64,000 nucleotides of DNA from Mesostigma viride (GCA_009746045.1 RPFO01000079.1:6404784-6468783); one strand, 5' to 3'. Positions 46,223-57,265 are shown, counted from the first letter of the stretch. The notes: generated by a model not told the origin, from the letters alone. Translations and numbers: made by a program.

Positions 46223-49200
46223 TCACAACTCGCCAGCTGGCATCTCGTCCACTTCTACGTCATTTACATCTAGCCGCCGCATCTTGGCCGCCCGTCCTAG
46301 CCCATCATCGTGCTTCATCCCCATGCCCTCGCACTCGCCTGCCACGACATGCAAATCCACGCTGCCATGCAAATACGCCCCATTCATCCCCTCGCCTTCC
46401 TCATTTTCTTCCCTGTCCCCTAACCCATCTCCCCCTACATCCGCCACACCAGGCTCCGGCTCCTTCCCGAACCATCCCCGCCGCTTGGGCCGCCCGCCAA
46501 GCAGCGCGACGTCCACGGCCACCTCTGCGCCCGCGATTCCATGCAGCCCTTCTGGCTCCCCATCCCCCATCGTGCCGCTCCCAGCCTCCCTGAGATGTAC
46601 CCCCGCCGACAAATACGCGTCCTCGTTCACACCGTGCTTGCCCACGTCCCCATCCAGCACGAGCGAGGCCACTTCCACCGCCTCTTCCACCTCGCCCTCA
46701 CTGCCCGTCACACCCTCCTCCTCGCCCTCATGGCCCATCCCACCCTGGTCGCCCATTCCCAGGGGGTCGTCATCCGCTTGCAGGTGACCCTGGCGCGTCA
46801 ACCCCGCATCCTGCGCCAACTCGTGCCCTTCCCCCGGGTCATGAACGTGGTGATGGTCATGGCCACCATGCTCCCCGTGAGCACCCGTGCCCAGCTCAAG
46901 GCCTTGCACGCCACCCCCTGCATGCGGGCCCAAACGCAGCCCCTGCCCGTCCGTCCCCTGGCCATCGCCCTCGTCATCCCCCAGCCCCTGGTCATGGACC
47001 TGGCCATCCGCATGCTCTAGCACATGCTCGTCTGGGCCCATTGGGCCCAAATGCCCGTGACCCAGCCCCACTTGGCCCGCGTGATGGCCCGCGTGTGCCA
47101 GCTCATCTTCCTGCCCCAGATGGTCGTGACCATGACCTACGTGAGTCAGCCCGCCGTCAGCCCCATCCTCCTCCTCCTCGTCCTCCTCCTCCTCCTCCTC
47201 CTCCTCCTCCTCTTCCTCCTCTTCTCCCCCCATTTCTTCCTCCCCCTCCTCCTCTTCCCCATCTTCCTGCTGCTCCTCTCCAGACTGCCCAGCCCCGTCA
47301 TCATCATCCAGCCTATGCTCGTGTTCTTGATGGTGGTGGTGGTGGTGGTGGTGGTGGTGATGGTGGCCCACCACAGCTCCATCATCTTCATGTTCGTTTT
47401 CCGCGTGATGGCCTCCATGCCCGACCTCATCATGCAGGCCATGAGGAAGCACATCCATGCCATCCCCATGGTGATGGTGATGATGGTGATGGTGATGATG
47501 ATGCTGCTCCTGATGGGGGCCGCACTCTTCACCTTCCTGCTCCTCCAGTTCCTCCCCTCCCCCCTCATGACCCAGGTCTTGGTGGTGGAGCGACCCCTCG
47601 TGATCAAGCGGGTGATGATGATGATGGTGGTGGTGATGATGGTGATGGTGATGACCCTCATCATGCACGCTCCGGTCCTCCCCCTCCTCCCCCATCTCCA
47701 TCCCCGCCACCCCCACGTCCACCCCTACGCCCACCCCCACCGGCATCCCCTCTGAACCCATCTCATCCCCCACCTCGTCCGCCATCAGGCCCATGCCCAG
47801 ACCCCCCTCCTCCAGCACGTCATCTGCCAGCGCCACCCCCACGCCCGCGCCACCCCCATGCGCCACCCCCACGTCATGCCCCACCCCCAGATGGCCATGA
47901 CCCACCAAGGACCCATGCCCGGGGGAGGACATCACCTCCTGCACGCGCGCGTGGTCCCCGCACAAATGCACCTGTTTGCCGCCCTCGACCGTCACCACCC
48001 AGTGCGCTGCCAGCTCGCATCCACCACCCGTGTACTCACACATCAACGTTGCCGGTGCCGCTGCCGCGGAGCCATCCACCACGCCCATGCCCACCGTCGG
48101 CTGCTGATGCTGGTGCACCGGCAACTGCGCGTGAGGGTGATGGCCGTGCATGCCCATCCCTGGCAGCCCCACCTGACCCTGCCTGGTCGCCAGGTGGTCG
48201 TGGGTCAGCAGCCGGCCGTTCCCCTGCCGAGTCAGCCCGCCCGCGTGCGGCGGCGCGACCCCATGTGCCTGCTGCTGCGGCTGCGGTTGCGGATGGTGAT
48301 GTAAGTGCAGCATGTGGGGAGGCGCCGAGGGCGAGGGGACGGCCGTGTGCGCTGCGCCAGGTGGCACCGTGCCCTTGCCGGCGGGCCCAGGGACGCCCGC
48401 CCCAGGCACACCGTGCACAAGGGACCCGTGCACGTGGGGGTGGGTAATGCCCACCCCCGCTATCTGCTGGGGGGGCATCGCAGGGTGATGCGAGGGGTGA
48501 GCCAGCGTGCCCGCGTGATGATGGTGATGATGATGGTGATGATGCGCACCGCCGGCCGCCCCGTGCATCCCAAGTGACAGGTGGCGCTGGTCGGGTAGCG
48601 CGGCACCGATGCCAGCATTACTATGCATTCCCATCGCCTGCGCGGCCGCCGCGTTCTGCCGCCGTACGTTCGTGCTCCTCGACCGCGGTGCCCCCGATCC
48701 CTTGGCCTTGCGCGCCCGCATGCCGTCCACCCCCTCCATCCCTTCCCCCCCCATCAACCCCTCCCCGCCCCCTATCTCGCCCATCAGCTGCTTCTTCTTG
48801 TGGAACACGTCGACCATGCCCGGCTCTGCGTGCTCCTTGCAGAAGCGGCCGCGCTTCTCGCCCGGCTGCGCAAAGTTGGGCCTCGTCTTCTCGCACCCGG
48901 ACGGATGCTGACACTTGCGGTTGGCCACGTCCACCATGCCCGGCAACGCGTGCTCCTTGCAGAAGCGGGCCCGCTTGTGGCCGCGGTCGCCAAAACTGGG
49001 CCGGCAGTAGCACGTCGCGTACTCGCATTTCCGGTGGATCACGTCCACCATGTCTGGCTCCGCGTGGTCCTTGCAGTAACGACCTTTCTTCTCGCCCTTG
49101 AACGCGAAACATGGCTGCGAGGAGCAGCCACCTGGGAAATCGCACACTTTGTTGACCACGTTGACCATACCCGGCTCCGCATGCTGCTTGCAGAACCGCC

Positions 49201-50161
49201 CCTTTCGCTCGCCCCGTTGAGCAAACACGGGCTGGAAGTCGCACCCACCCGCGTACTCGCACTTGCGAGACACGACGTTAATCATGCCCGGCTGCGCATG
49301 CTCCTTGCAGTAGCGCGGCTTCCGCTCCCCCCGTAGCGCAAAGCTCGGCTGCGAGTTGCAGCCGTTCGGGAACTCACATTTTTTCTTCACTACATCCACC
49401 ATACCCGGCTCCGCGTGGGCCTTGCAGAAGTGGCCCTCCCGCTCGCCGAGCCGCGCGAACGTGGGCTTGTTGTCGCATGTCCCTGAGAGATGCTCGCAGT
49501 GCCGCCGCTCAAACACGTCCACCATGCCCGGCAGCGCGTGCTCTTTGCAGAACCGGCCGCGCTTCTCGCCTTTCTCGGCATAACTCGGGCGGGAGCGCTC
49601 ACAGCAACCCCCTGGGTTCTCGCATTTCCGGTTTGCAACGTCGACCATGTCTGGCTCCGCGTGCTCCTTGCAAAAGCGAGGCCGCCGCTCGCCCTTGGCG
49701 GCAAAGCTGGGGCGTGACTCGCATCCGGTCGGGTGCTCGCACTTGCGGTGGATCACATCGATCATGCCCGGCTGCGCGTGCTCCTTGCAGTAGCGCGCTT
49801 TCTTCTCGCCGCGCTGGGCGAAGCTGGGGCGGGAGTCGCACCCGGCGGGGTGCTCGCACGTCCGCTTCTTGACCACCTCGATCATGCCGAGCGTCGCGTG
49901 GTCGCGGCACAGGTGCGCCTGCGGGTCGCTCTTGATCCCGAATGTGGGAAGCGAGCCACATCCATGCGGATGCTCGCACAGCATGGGGAGGCCGGAGGAG
50001 ACGGCCAGGACGGGCTCCTCTCCGGACGGCCCGCCCAGATCGGGAGGCAACTCGGAGGACGCGGAGGTTAATTGCTCCTGCAGGCTGTTCTGCCCGGAGC
50101 TCATGTCCGCATGCAATCCCGTGTGAGACATCATCTCGTGATGCATGGGAATCGACATCAT
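46223..50161 (-). CDS. EsV-1-7 cysteine-rich repeat protein with His-rich and acidic tail
   Basis: One uninterrupted 1312-codon frame. Residues about 62-455 hold ten tandem repeats, each C-x5-C-x16-C-x2-H (for example CEHPAGC ... YCKEHAQPGMIDV) with a 38-40 residue period. This is the EsV-1-7 motif, first named from an Ectocarpus virus gene and best known from the brown algal developmental regulator IMMEDIATE UPRIGHT. The Cys/His pattern suggests metal binding but the biochemical role is not established. An isolated, looser eleventh motif (CEYTGGGC ... HLCGDHA) sits near residues 707-737. The rest is low complexity: several runs of 9-14 His, a Glu-rich run near residue 985, and a conserved-looking end with GRPKRRGW, a possible nuclear signal. 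The start is the first ATG of the frame. The protein is far longer than typical family members. Confidence 0.93.
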   Translation of the reverse strand: MMSIPMHHEMMSHTGLHADMSSGQNSLQEQLTSASSELPPDLGGPSGEEPVLAVSSGLPMLCEHPHGCGSLPTFGIKSDPQAHLCRDHATLGMIEVVKKRTCEHPAGCDSRPSFAQRGEKKARYCKEHAQPGMIDVIHRKCEHPTGCESRPSFAAKGERRPRFCKEHAEPDMVDVANRKCENPGGCCERSRPSYAEKGEKRGRFCKEHALPGMVDVFERRHCEHLSGTCDNKPTFARLGEREGHFCKAHAEPGMVDVVKKKCEFPNGCNSQPSFALRGERKPRYCKEHAQPGMINVVSRKCEYAGGCDFQPVFAQRGERKGRFCKQHAEPGMVNVVNKVCDFPGGCSSQPCFAFKGEKKGRYCKDHAEPDMVDVIHRKCEYATCYCRPSFGDRGHKRARFCKEHALPGMVDVANRKCQHPSGCEKTRPNFAQPGEKRGRFCKEHAEPGMVDVFHKKKQLMGEIGGGEGLMGGEGMEGVDGMRARKAKGSGAPRSRSTNVRRQNAAAAQAMGMHSNAGIGAALPDQRHLSLGMHGAAGGAHHHHHHHHHHAGTLAHPSHHPAMPPQQIAGVGITHPHVHGSLVHGVPGAGVPGPAGKGTVPPGAAHTAVPSPSAPPHMLHLHHHPQPQPQQQAHGVAPPHAGGLTRQGNGRLLTHDHLATRQGQVGLPGMGMHGHHPHAQLPVHQHQQPTVGMGVVDGSAAAAPATLMCEYTGGGCELAAHWVVTVEGGKQVHLCGDHARVQEVMSSPGHGSLVGHGHLGVGHDVGVAHGGGAGVGVALADDVLEEGGLGMGLMADEVGDEMGSEGMPVGVGVGVDVGVAGMEMGEEGEDRSVHDEGHHHHHHHHHHHHHHPLDHEGSLHHQDLGHEGGGEELEEQEGEECGPHQEQHHHHHHHHHHHHGDGMDVLPHGLHDEVGHGGHHAENEHEDDGAVVGHHHHHHHHHHHHQEHEHRLDDDDGAGQSGEEQQEDGEEEEGEEEMGGEEEEEEEEEEEEEEDEEEEDGADGGLTHVGHGHDHLGQEDELAHAGHHAGQVGLGHGHLGPMGPDEHVLEHADGQVHDQGLGDDEGDGQGTDGQGLRLGPHAGGGVQGLELGTGAHGEHGGHDHHHVHDPGEGHELAQDAGLTRQGHLQADDDPLGMGDQGGMGHEGEEEGVTGSEGEVEEAVEVASLVLDGDVGKHGVNEDAYLSAGVHLREAGSGTMGDGEPEGLHGIAGAEVAVDVALLGGRPKRRGWFGKEPEPGVADVGGDGLGDREENEEGEGMNGAYLHGSVDLHVVAGECEGMGMKHDDGLGRAAKMRRLDVNDVEVDEMPAGEL

Positions 50162-51611
50162 TCTCGGAATAAGCGAGGCAACTGCTTGGTCGGGCCGCCG
50201 TCGATATGGTTACCAGCGCGTTCCAGTATCGGTCAAAACATTTTTGACTAACTAGCACTAACTACCATATGCCTCGGCTGAGATGCCCGCAAGAAACCGC
50301 ATGGCGGCGTTTCCAGACGCCATGGGCTTGCTATAACTAAGGATACTCTATAAGCCGGCTAAATTGCTAAGGGATTCCAACTAAAAAGCAGGAACCACGG
50401 ATAAACGGCCAGTGAATGTCAACCCTTTCTACCATCGTCATGCCTCACATAGTATCCTGACAGCATTTCCTTTATCATCTTGCGGTAGGCCCCGCTAGCA
50501 CGTCTTTAACCAGCCTAGCTCAGTTTCAGCATGCTCTCCGTTTTCAACAACCCTCACACCTAGCAACGAGCCAATGATGGTTTTGCTCGATGTTGAGATC
50601 GAAGCTTGGGAGGCTGCCAATTGGGGACTGCCATGTCCGCAGATCGTCGAGGCAGAATGATTGCCAAGTTCCCAGCTTCGTCCATGCTGTCTCTAGCGTA
50701 TGTATGTACGCAATTGATCATGATGACAGCCCGCCGCGCCTGGGCAGGGATTCCGACCCTGTACAGTACAGTACCTGTTGCCCTTGATTGCACCAAGGCC
50801 ATTGAAGGGGTGCTGTTGGTCCCGCCTGCGTGAATTCAGCTTGCCACACTTGCCTGTCCGTATGTAAACGTACACATGGGTACTGAAACTTTGGTCAACA
50901 GCCCCTGAATAGCCTGTTATTGTTGTTGTTGTTGTTGTTGTTGTGTCCCACGCCGCACAGGGGCAGCAGAGAATCTATACGGCTGTAGTGGCCGAGGGCC
51001 GGATAAATTCAGTATGCTCTACTGTAGCATGCTTTGTCACCAGAAAGGTTGATGAGTTGAGTTGAGTTTACTCCCGCGCCACCGCGCCCCGTGGGCCGTG
51101 GTCCGACAGGGTTATTATATCCTTTCATTAATAGAGTGGATCCATAGGCTGGTCCGACCTTTGGGTTAAGCGGTGGCAAATATGTGAGAAAGGACTTGAC
51201 CAGGAAGGTGTTGACCATGAAGACCGGTCTCCGGCTTTGGGAACGCCCGGTCGCCCGCGCCCGGGAAAATTAGTAAATTAGGCCCGGTAGATGGGTCATG
51301 TCATTTCGCGATGTCGGTGACGCGAGGGGGCTTGTGCTTTGTGGCCGGCGCATAGGCAATTAGTAAACAGTAATGATCACCTTATCTCATCAGATGATCA
51401 TCTGATGGTGCCGTTTCCCCACAAAAACTAGTCAAGCTCACATGGTTCATCCCCAGCCCTGATCAACAGGTCATTGAAATAGTGGTCAGTGGTCACGTCC
51501 GTCACGTGTACATGCAATTACCGCTACGGGGGCACACCTTGCTGAATTTCTCAGGACGCGAGTCGCTTACGCGTGGTGGAAATTCTAATATCCCGGCGCG
51601 GTCATTAGCAA
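50162..51611. other. Intergenic between divergent EsV-1-7 and Nudix genes
   Basis: The two genes are transcribed away from each other, so both promoters should lie here. A family F end with (TTG)n occurs at 50918-51015. No other gene is supported. Confidence 0.55.
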
Positions 51612-52844
51612 ATGCAGGAAGTCGTAGATTCTTCTGCACTCGGCAAGGATGATGGTGTCATTGTTCGATTGGAAGAAAACGTGGCTTATGCGTCCAGCGA
51701 TAACCCTTGGATCAAACTGTATTTTGACAAGGTCCGCTTCCCGGACGGAAAGACGGGCTACTACAACAGAGTGGTTGAAAGCGATGGAAGGCCCGGAGTT
51801 GTCGTTCTACCGTTGGACGCAGCTCGGTGCATTGGGCTCATTAAGATTTACAGGTAATGTAACAGATTCTACTGTGAAAAATACAAGCCATAGTGACGTG
51901 TTTGCGAGATTATGGCTTGTTCTTTGTTTATTTCTTCCCCCGTTGCCCAATCCGGAATGCGGCTCGGCATCTTACGTACTGCAGATACCTGTGCTAGGCA
52001 CGGTTTGTCCATGCCGAGCTCTAGCTCAGCAAATCTATGTTGGTCATTGCTTGCCCTTCATTGCCTTGGTTGTATAAGTAGGGTGGTAAGACCCTTCGGC
52101 TCCCTTTGAAATGGCTATCTTTAAATTTGCTCGGGCATACATGGATCGTCCGTAATTTTTGTCCATCTTGATACCTGGTTTATCGCAAGCATGAGTCGGA
52201 CTGGCATCGGGCGTATGGAAGTTATGAATAACAACTGTGAGGGAAGCCTTTTTTTGCAGACAATGGGGCAAGTGGAAAGGTTATGTGCAGTTGATTTTGG
52301 CTGGAGGGTGAGTGAAGTCACAATGTGATTTGTGCTGTGGGACTGCAGTATGTCTGTGGTCAAATAAAGATTGTGAACTTCTTTGGCCGAGTGCAGCTTT
52401 AAAATTTCCATGTTTATCCCGTTGGCTGACTATGCATCCATGCCCGCCCTTTCACCCCTCCAAATGTGTGCACCCACTTGACGCAGGTATGCTTTACAGG
52501 CATGGTCTTGGGAGCTGCCAAGGGGGTTCGGGGATAAAGGGTGCTCTGCCGAAGAGAATGCACGCCGCGAGCTCGGCGAAGAGATGGGGATGACGGGTGA
52601 CTTTGAACATCTCGGCCGACTGATGTCCAATACAGGAATCAGCCCAGCCGCTTGTGATGTATACATTGCGCGGGATTGCCGGCGCCCCGATGGTGCCGGG
52701 TTTGCGCCAGAGGCCACTGAGTGCATCAGCAAGACCTTGTTTGTGACCTTAGCAGACTTGAGGCGCATGGTCCGAGACGGTGCGCTGTCTTGTGGGATAT
52801 CGCTCGCTGCCATCCAGCTGGCCATGGCACACGATTTGTTATGA
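51612..52844 (+). CDS. Nudix hydrolase, two exons
   Basis: Exon 1 is 51612-51853 and exon 2 is 52487-52844, joined GT-AG in phase 2, giving 199 residues. Nudix enzymes cleave nucleoside diphosphates linked to another group. The WSWELPRGF context ahead of the box resembles ADP-ribose pyrophosphatase-type members. Exon 1 ends PGVVVLPLDAARCIGLIKIYR and exon 2 continues YALQAWSWELPRGFGDKG, the usual beta-strand into the box. The box reads G-x5-C-x7-RELGEEMGM: the REUxEExGU core is intact but the first Glu of the consensus is Cys. The ATG at 51612 is the first in frame. Confidence 0.92.
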
Positions 52845-53384
52845 CGTATGAGATGCTGCAAAGTGCTAACAACTGTGTGTAGCAGTCAGTGCGAACTGTA
52901 GCGGTCTTGCCCAGGAACTTCGTCGGTAAAAAAAGGACGCCGGTAAGGTAACAGCTATGACCTGCTATGTACTAGAAGTAGGTGGATAGGGTACTGCATA
53001 CAATCCCGGCCTATGGATGAAACCGCCCTCTGTTCCATGGTGAAGGCAAAAGGTTCGAGGACCCCCAAAGTCAGGGCCAAAAGTGAGTAAGTACTTGCGT
53101 GTCATGCGCATGGGCATGCCACAGAGTAATATTAAGTGAGACAACTATTCCTGGACTCATTGCAATCCAACGTCGTGAAAGGACTAGGGTAGTTGTCTGA
53201 GAGGAAAGATGCGAAGACCGAGGTAGCCGCTTGGCTATGCTAATCTCATTAGAAAATAACTACACGAAAGTTACAAACATCGTCTACATTATGCCCCAAC
53301 CTTATCAAGGAGACAACCAGCGCAGGCCAGAAATCGGGAGAATCCGGACCTTTTATAGTCACTAGTTAATAAATTAGTTAGGAA
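52845..53384. mobile_element. Family E, H and D fragments downstream of Nudix gene
   Basis: About 53090-53130 is a family E end (CTTGCGTGTCATGCGCATGG). 53225-53300 is family H, minus. 53300-53355 is the family D motif, minus (AAGGAGACAACCAGCGCAGG). Before 53090 no repeat or gene is recognised. Confidence 0.6.
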
Positions 53385-53710
53385 CATAACTCCGTTGGGA
53401 GTGTATGTAGCACATATCCCGGAGAAGGGGCAAATGGCTTTTAATACATTCTAAGCTACTTCCTGCAAGGGTGGGAATCTAAACGCGACACTTGCTCGAG
53501 GTGCACCAAGGGCACCTGCACCACCATGATGTCTCGGAGCTCACTTAAGGCCTGTCATGGGGGGAAGCCACGAGCCACGAGCCATGAGGTATATAGCCGG
53601 ATGGATGACGGCCGGCGAAGCTCATAACTTTCACGTTTGGGCACCAGATTCGGCCGCGCGAATATCAAAATCGCTTCATCTTTCTAAGACGCACACGCTG
53701 CTATAATTCT
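53385..53710 (-). mobile_element. Family A copy with inverted 5' segment
   Basis: On the minus strand the 5' UTR is reverse-complemented (53710-53570) and joined to direct 3' UTR ending in CAACGGAGTTATGTTCC at about 53385. The junction lies at a different 3' UTR position than in the 22.9-kb copy, so the two arose independently. Confidence 0.75.
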
Positions 53711-53884
53711 CTACACGTAAGCCAGCCATAATTTCAATGCACACGGCTACGTACACATTTCCATCACCATTCATCTTCATCATCCTGAACGACTCAAACA
53801 CGCGCCGGACAATTAGATGACGGCAGGCTCAAGCTACCATGGTCCGGATTCTCCCGTTCTGGCCTGCGCTGGTACGTTGTCTCC

Positions 53885-54130
53885 TTGATAATTTTCCGAA
53901 GCTATTACGCAATGTATGACGAGCAAACGCTCCTCGACGCAATTAGGCAGCCTAGCTGGCGGCTGCGCTAAGCCCTGAAAATCCGTCTGCAGCCCCGGCT
54001 GCAGCTTCGCTCTCAGGTCCGGCAGGCAGCGGTGACACTAGTCGCGCACTGGTGGTCGCCTCGAACCCTCCCGGGCTTAATGCCTCGCCCTCTGTGCACA
54101 TCGCCTGCGCCCACACGCAGCCGCCCAGCC
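53885..54130 (+). pseudogene. Family A ORF1 N-terminal fragment
   Basis: ATAATTTTCCGAAGCTATTA, then a start MTSKRSSTQ-like sequence with frameshifts, to about 54130. No coiled coil or C-terminal domain follows. It lies directly after a family D motif (53840-53890). Confidence 0.7.
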
Positions 54131-54299
54131 GAACCTAGCTGGTCTGAGCACGACTTTGACGTTGACAGGTTATTTTCCACCTTTGACGTCGACAGACCCA
54201 GCTATTTAATGTGGATGATATATCAAGGAGACAACCAGGGCAGGCCAGAAATATATGCCCCCTCTAAAGGCTATGTAAGGTAGGGAAACATGTCACGAA

Positions 54300-54640
54300 C
54301 TACGTACAGATGTTGCTGGATGACCTACTGGTCCCAGCCAAGTTTGAATACCGTATCCACTCTCTCTCCCTTCTTTGGACCGCCATGCAGAACAAGACGC
54401 GGTGGAAGAGGATTGTCAAGGCTCACACGCCCGACCCTGTGGGCAAACCACCTCCCCCCAAGCGGAGGAGGCGGGCGTTTTGATGAGTAGGGTAGTTAGG
54501 ACTTTTCTAGACTAGCTAGATTAGAGTTAGGTTAGTTCGAGAACGCGGCTCCTTCCACCCCACCCATCCATCAAGGAATATGTGCTACATGATCTCCCAA
54601 CGGAGGCATGTTATAATTTAATTTAATTTAATTTAATTTT
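54300..54640 (+). mobile_element. Family C ORF2 C-terminus and 3' UTR
   Basis: Frame from about 54300 encodes MLLDDLLVPAKFEYRIHSL, WTAMQNKTRWKRIVKAHTPD and ends KRRRRAF stop at 54483. The 3' UTR ends ATGTGCTACATGATCTCC, CAACGGAGGCATGTTATAA and an (AATTT)n tail. The 3' terminal hairpin is nearly the same as that of ORF1-only family A. Confidence 0.75.
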
Positions 54641-54764
54641 AAAGGCTATGTGTTACATAAGCTCCGCCTCCCGACGGAGATTTCTGGAATGCGCTGTACA
54701 TAAGTAAGTAAGTAAGTACTTGCGTGTCATGCGCAAAGGCATGCCACTGAGTACTATAAATTAA

Positions 54765-56960
54765 TTAATTGATAAGTTAATTAGACTCGTGCTCCCGTTG
54801 GGCAGTCACGGAGCACTAACCCCGATGGATGGATGGATGGATGGATGGGTGCAAACCATAGAGTTAGGTTAGTTCGATGACGCGGCTCCCTCCACTCCAC
54901 CCATCCATCAAGGAATATGTTCTACATGATCTCCCAACGGAGGAATGTTATAATTTAATTTAATTTTAATGGGTGCAAACAGTCCTACCGGTCTAATCTA
55001 TCTACATCAGCTATCTACTGGTCAACATCTATCAACATCAACTAGATACTCTAGGGGACCTGTCTGGCGTGCTTCCCATGTGTTTGCACACGCGGGCGCT
55101 TCCCCACGGGGAAGGGCTCGTTGTCCTCTATGACCTGGGCCCACTTGGCCTTGTCCATAATCTTTTTCCAAATCACGGAGAGGCCTAGGCCCCCCATGTC
55201 CTCTACTAGCTGTTCTTTGAAGGTGCAGGCCTTGCGGCGTCTAGCATCACGGGGCCCGGCCCGGCCACGTCAGGAGGTGCCGACCAGGCTGAGCTGGGCG
55301 CAGTCCCGCGGGGGGGCCACGTGAGGTGTCTACCTGGTTGGTGTGTGCGAGGTGCCCTACTAGCTGCAGGCGCCGCTGCTTAATCATGGTGCTGGTGATA
55401 TATGGCATGCATGCCCAGGTACAGGTCCTCATAGCGGACATGAGCAGCATATCCTACTCTGAATATGGATCACAGCATGTTGGTGACCGCGCCATCAAGC
55501 TTGCGGGCCAGGTCGGCGGTGAGGGTCCACGTCTCGGCCCCATACGTAAGAACCGGAAGGACGATGACCTTAAACCGGTCCTGTTTCTCTATCTTGCCCA
55601 GGGGCTTGCGCCACAGGGCCCGGTATTGGCGTAAAGCGTGCCAGGCGAGGGAGATGCGGTGGTCCACATCAGCCTCGCAGCTGGAAAGCAGGCTGCCCAT
55701 GCAGCAGCTTGACACGGTCCCGATACAGGACTCGAGAGCCGTCAAGGAGAAAGAGGTCTGGCGGTGGGTGGGTGAGCCCAGTCGCCAGAGCCTCTGTCTT
55801 GTTGCTGACCTCTAGCCCCACTGCATGGGCCTCGATAGCCAGGCAGTCAAGCCACGTAGACAGGTCTGCACGTGCCCAGTGTCCTCGAAGAGGGTGGTGA
55901 ACACAACATTGTCTGCATAGATGATGTCCGCCAGCCGAATCTCCGTTTCCGCCCCGCCATGCCAGAAACGGTTGGCGCGACCTGCACCCCTGGTTCCCTA
56001 CCCACGATGCGGGCAAATCGCTTGTGCGCCTGAATCATTACGTATTCTCGAGACCACAATAATGAACAGGTAGGGTGACAGCACGCAGCCCTGCCACACA
56101 CCCTTATGTAAAGGGCATATGGTGGCGTGGTCCCGTAGGAATTAAGTGCGCACCGAAGTGGTGGGCCCTTCATACAGGTTGCGGATGACAGCAAGAAGGG
56201 GGCGGGGGATCCGGAACAGCTCGAGGATGCTCCATAGCGCAGGCCAGAAAACCGAATCGAAGGCTTTGATGAAGTCCACCAGCACAAGGTGCAGATCGAG
56301 GGGACTCACCAGGATGAAGGCGTTGCAGTCCCTCCACAAGGCGGCCGGCGAGTATAGCGAAGAGCGCCTGTACTGTGTTGCGACCTGAACGGAAGCCGTG
56401 CTGAGTCTCGCTGAGGTGCATGACGGGTCGTCCAGGGCCGCGCGCAGGCGGTTTAGGATGAGCCGCATGAGAAGCTTGAGGGGGGCACTAGAATTGGATG
56501 CACACCCCTCTGTAGTTGCCGGGGTCGGCTGGCAACCCCTTGTTCTTGTACAGCATCGTGCGAAAACTGTGTTGCCAGGCCGCTGGAGGCCGGGTTGCGA
56601 CGACAGCAGAAGGCGGTTGCAGATATCCCGGAAGAGCAGCATAACACCAGTGTCCTCAAATTCGGCTGCAAGTTTCACAACTGCAGAGCTCTGGAGTCTC
56701 GTCGGAGCCGGTGGCGGCGTCGTAACGCAGCCGCTGGACCGCCTCCATGACCTCGCGAGAGGTGAAAGGAGGTGCATGTCTGACGGGTCGCCAAGCGGGC
56801 CGATCAGCGGGGGGACTAGGTAGTCCGCCGCTGACCTATAGGCGGGGCCGGGGGCCCGGCGGGGCCGCCGACCAGGGCAGCCGGGCGGGCGGGCGGCATG
56901 CAGCTGGGAGTAGGGGCGGGGCAGCTGTCCCCACGACCTCGGCCGTACGTGGCCGCAGCC
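54765..56960 (-). mobile_element. Family B retroelement with decayed reverse transcriptase
   Basis: Tail, hairpin sequence and (GATG)5, interrupted by a family C insertion, then 3' UTR and ORF2 remnants in several frames. RT blocks recognisable on the minus strand, in order: NKGLPADPGNYRG, QHGFRSGRNTVQALFAI, DFIKAFDSVFW (motif A Asp), then IIYADNVVF (motif C, where YADD is expected), then WLDCLAIEAHAVGLEVS, TYGAETWTLTADLARKLDG, and the GHLA block. Frameshifts and stops make it inactive. It is the only RT core in the window. Truncated or interrupted near 56960. Confidence 0.82.
54857..54968 (+). mobile_element. Truncated family C insertion with 12-bp target duplication
   Basis: 112 bp of family C 3' UTR with an (AATTT)n tail is inserted in the family B 3' UTR. 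ATGGGTGCAAAC flanks it at 54845-54856 and 54969-54980. Other family B copies have this sequence once. Confidence 0.93.
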
Positions 56961-56961
56961 C

Positions 56962-57265
56962 AGGTATTAAAATTAAATTAAATTAAATTATAACATGCCT
57001 CCGTGGGGAGGTCATGTAGCACATATTTCATGATGGATGGGGTGGAGGAAGCCGCGTGATCGAACTATCCGAACTCTATCTAGAAAATCCTAACTGCACT
57101 ACTCATCAAAACGCCTCCTCCGCTTGGGGGGAGGTGGCGTGCCCACAGGGTCGGGCGTGTGTGCCTTGACAATCTTCTTCCACCGCGTCTTGTCCTGCAT
57201 GGCAGTCCAAAGACGGGCCCAGGTATGAAGCCGCTTAATTGGCGGGGGCGCCAGGAACGTCGTGG
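56962..57265 (-). mobile_element. Family C 3' end
   Basis: The (AATTT)n tail at 56967-56990, hairpin (CCTCC-GTGG-GGAGG), 3' UTR, and minus-strand ORF2 C-terminus up to about 57265 (WTAMQDKTRWKKIVKAHTPD-like), matching 54360-54640. Confidence 0.8.

Noticed and set aside
46012-49872. Plus-strand frames of 130-470 residues
   Set aside because: Antisense shadows of the GC-rich EsV-1-7 gene. They lack domains, while the minus frame has the ordered Cys/His repeats.
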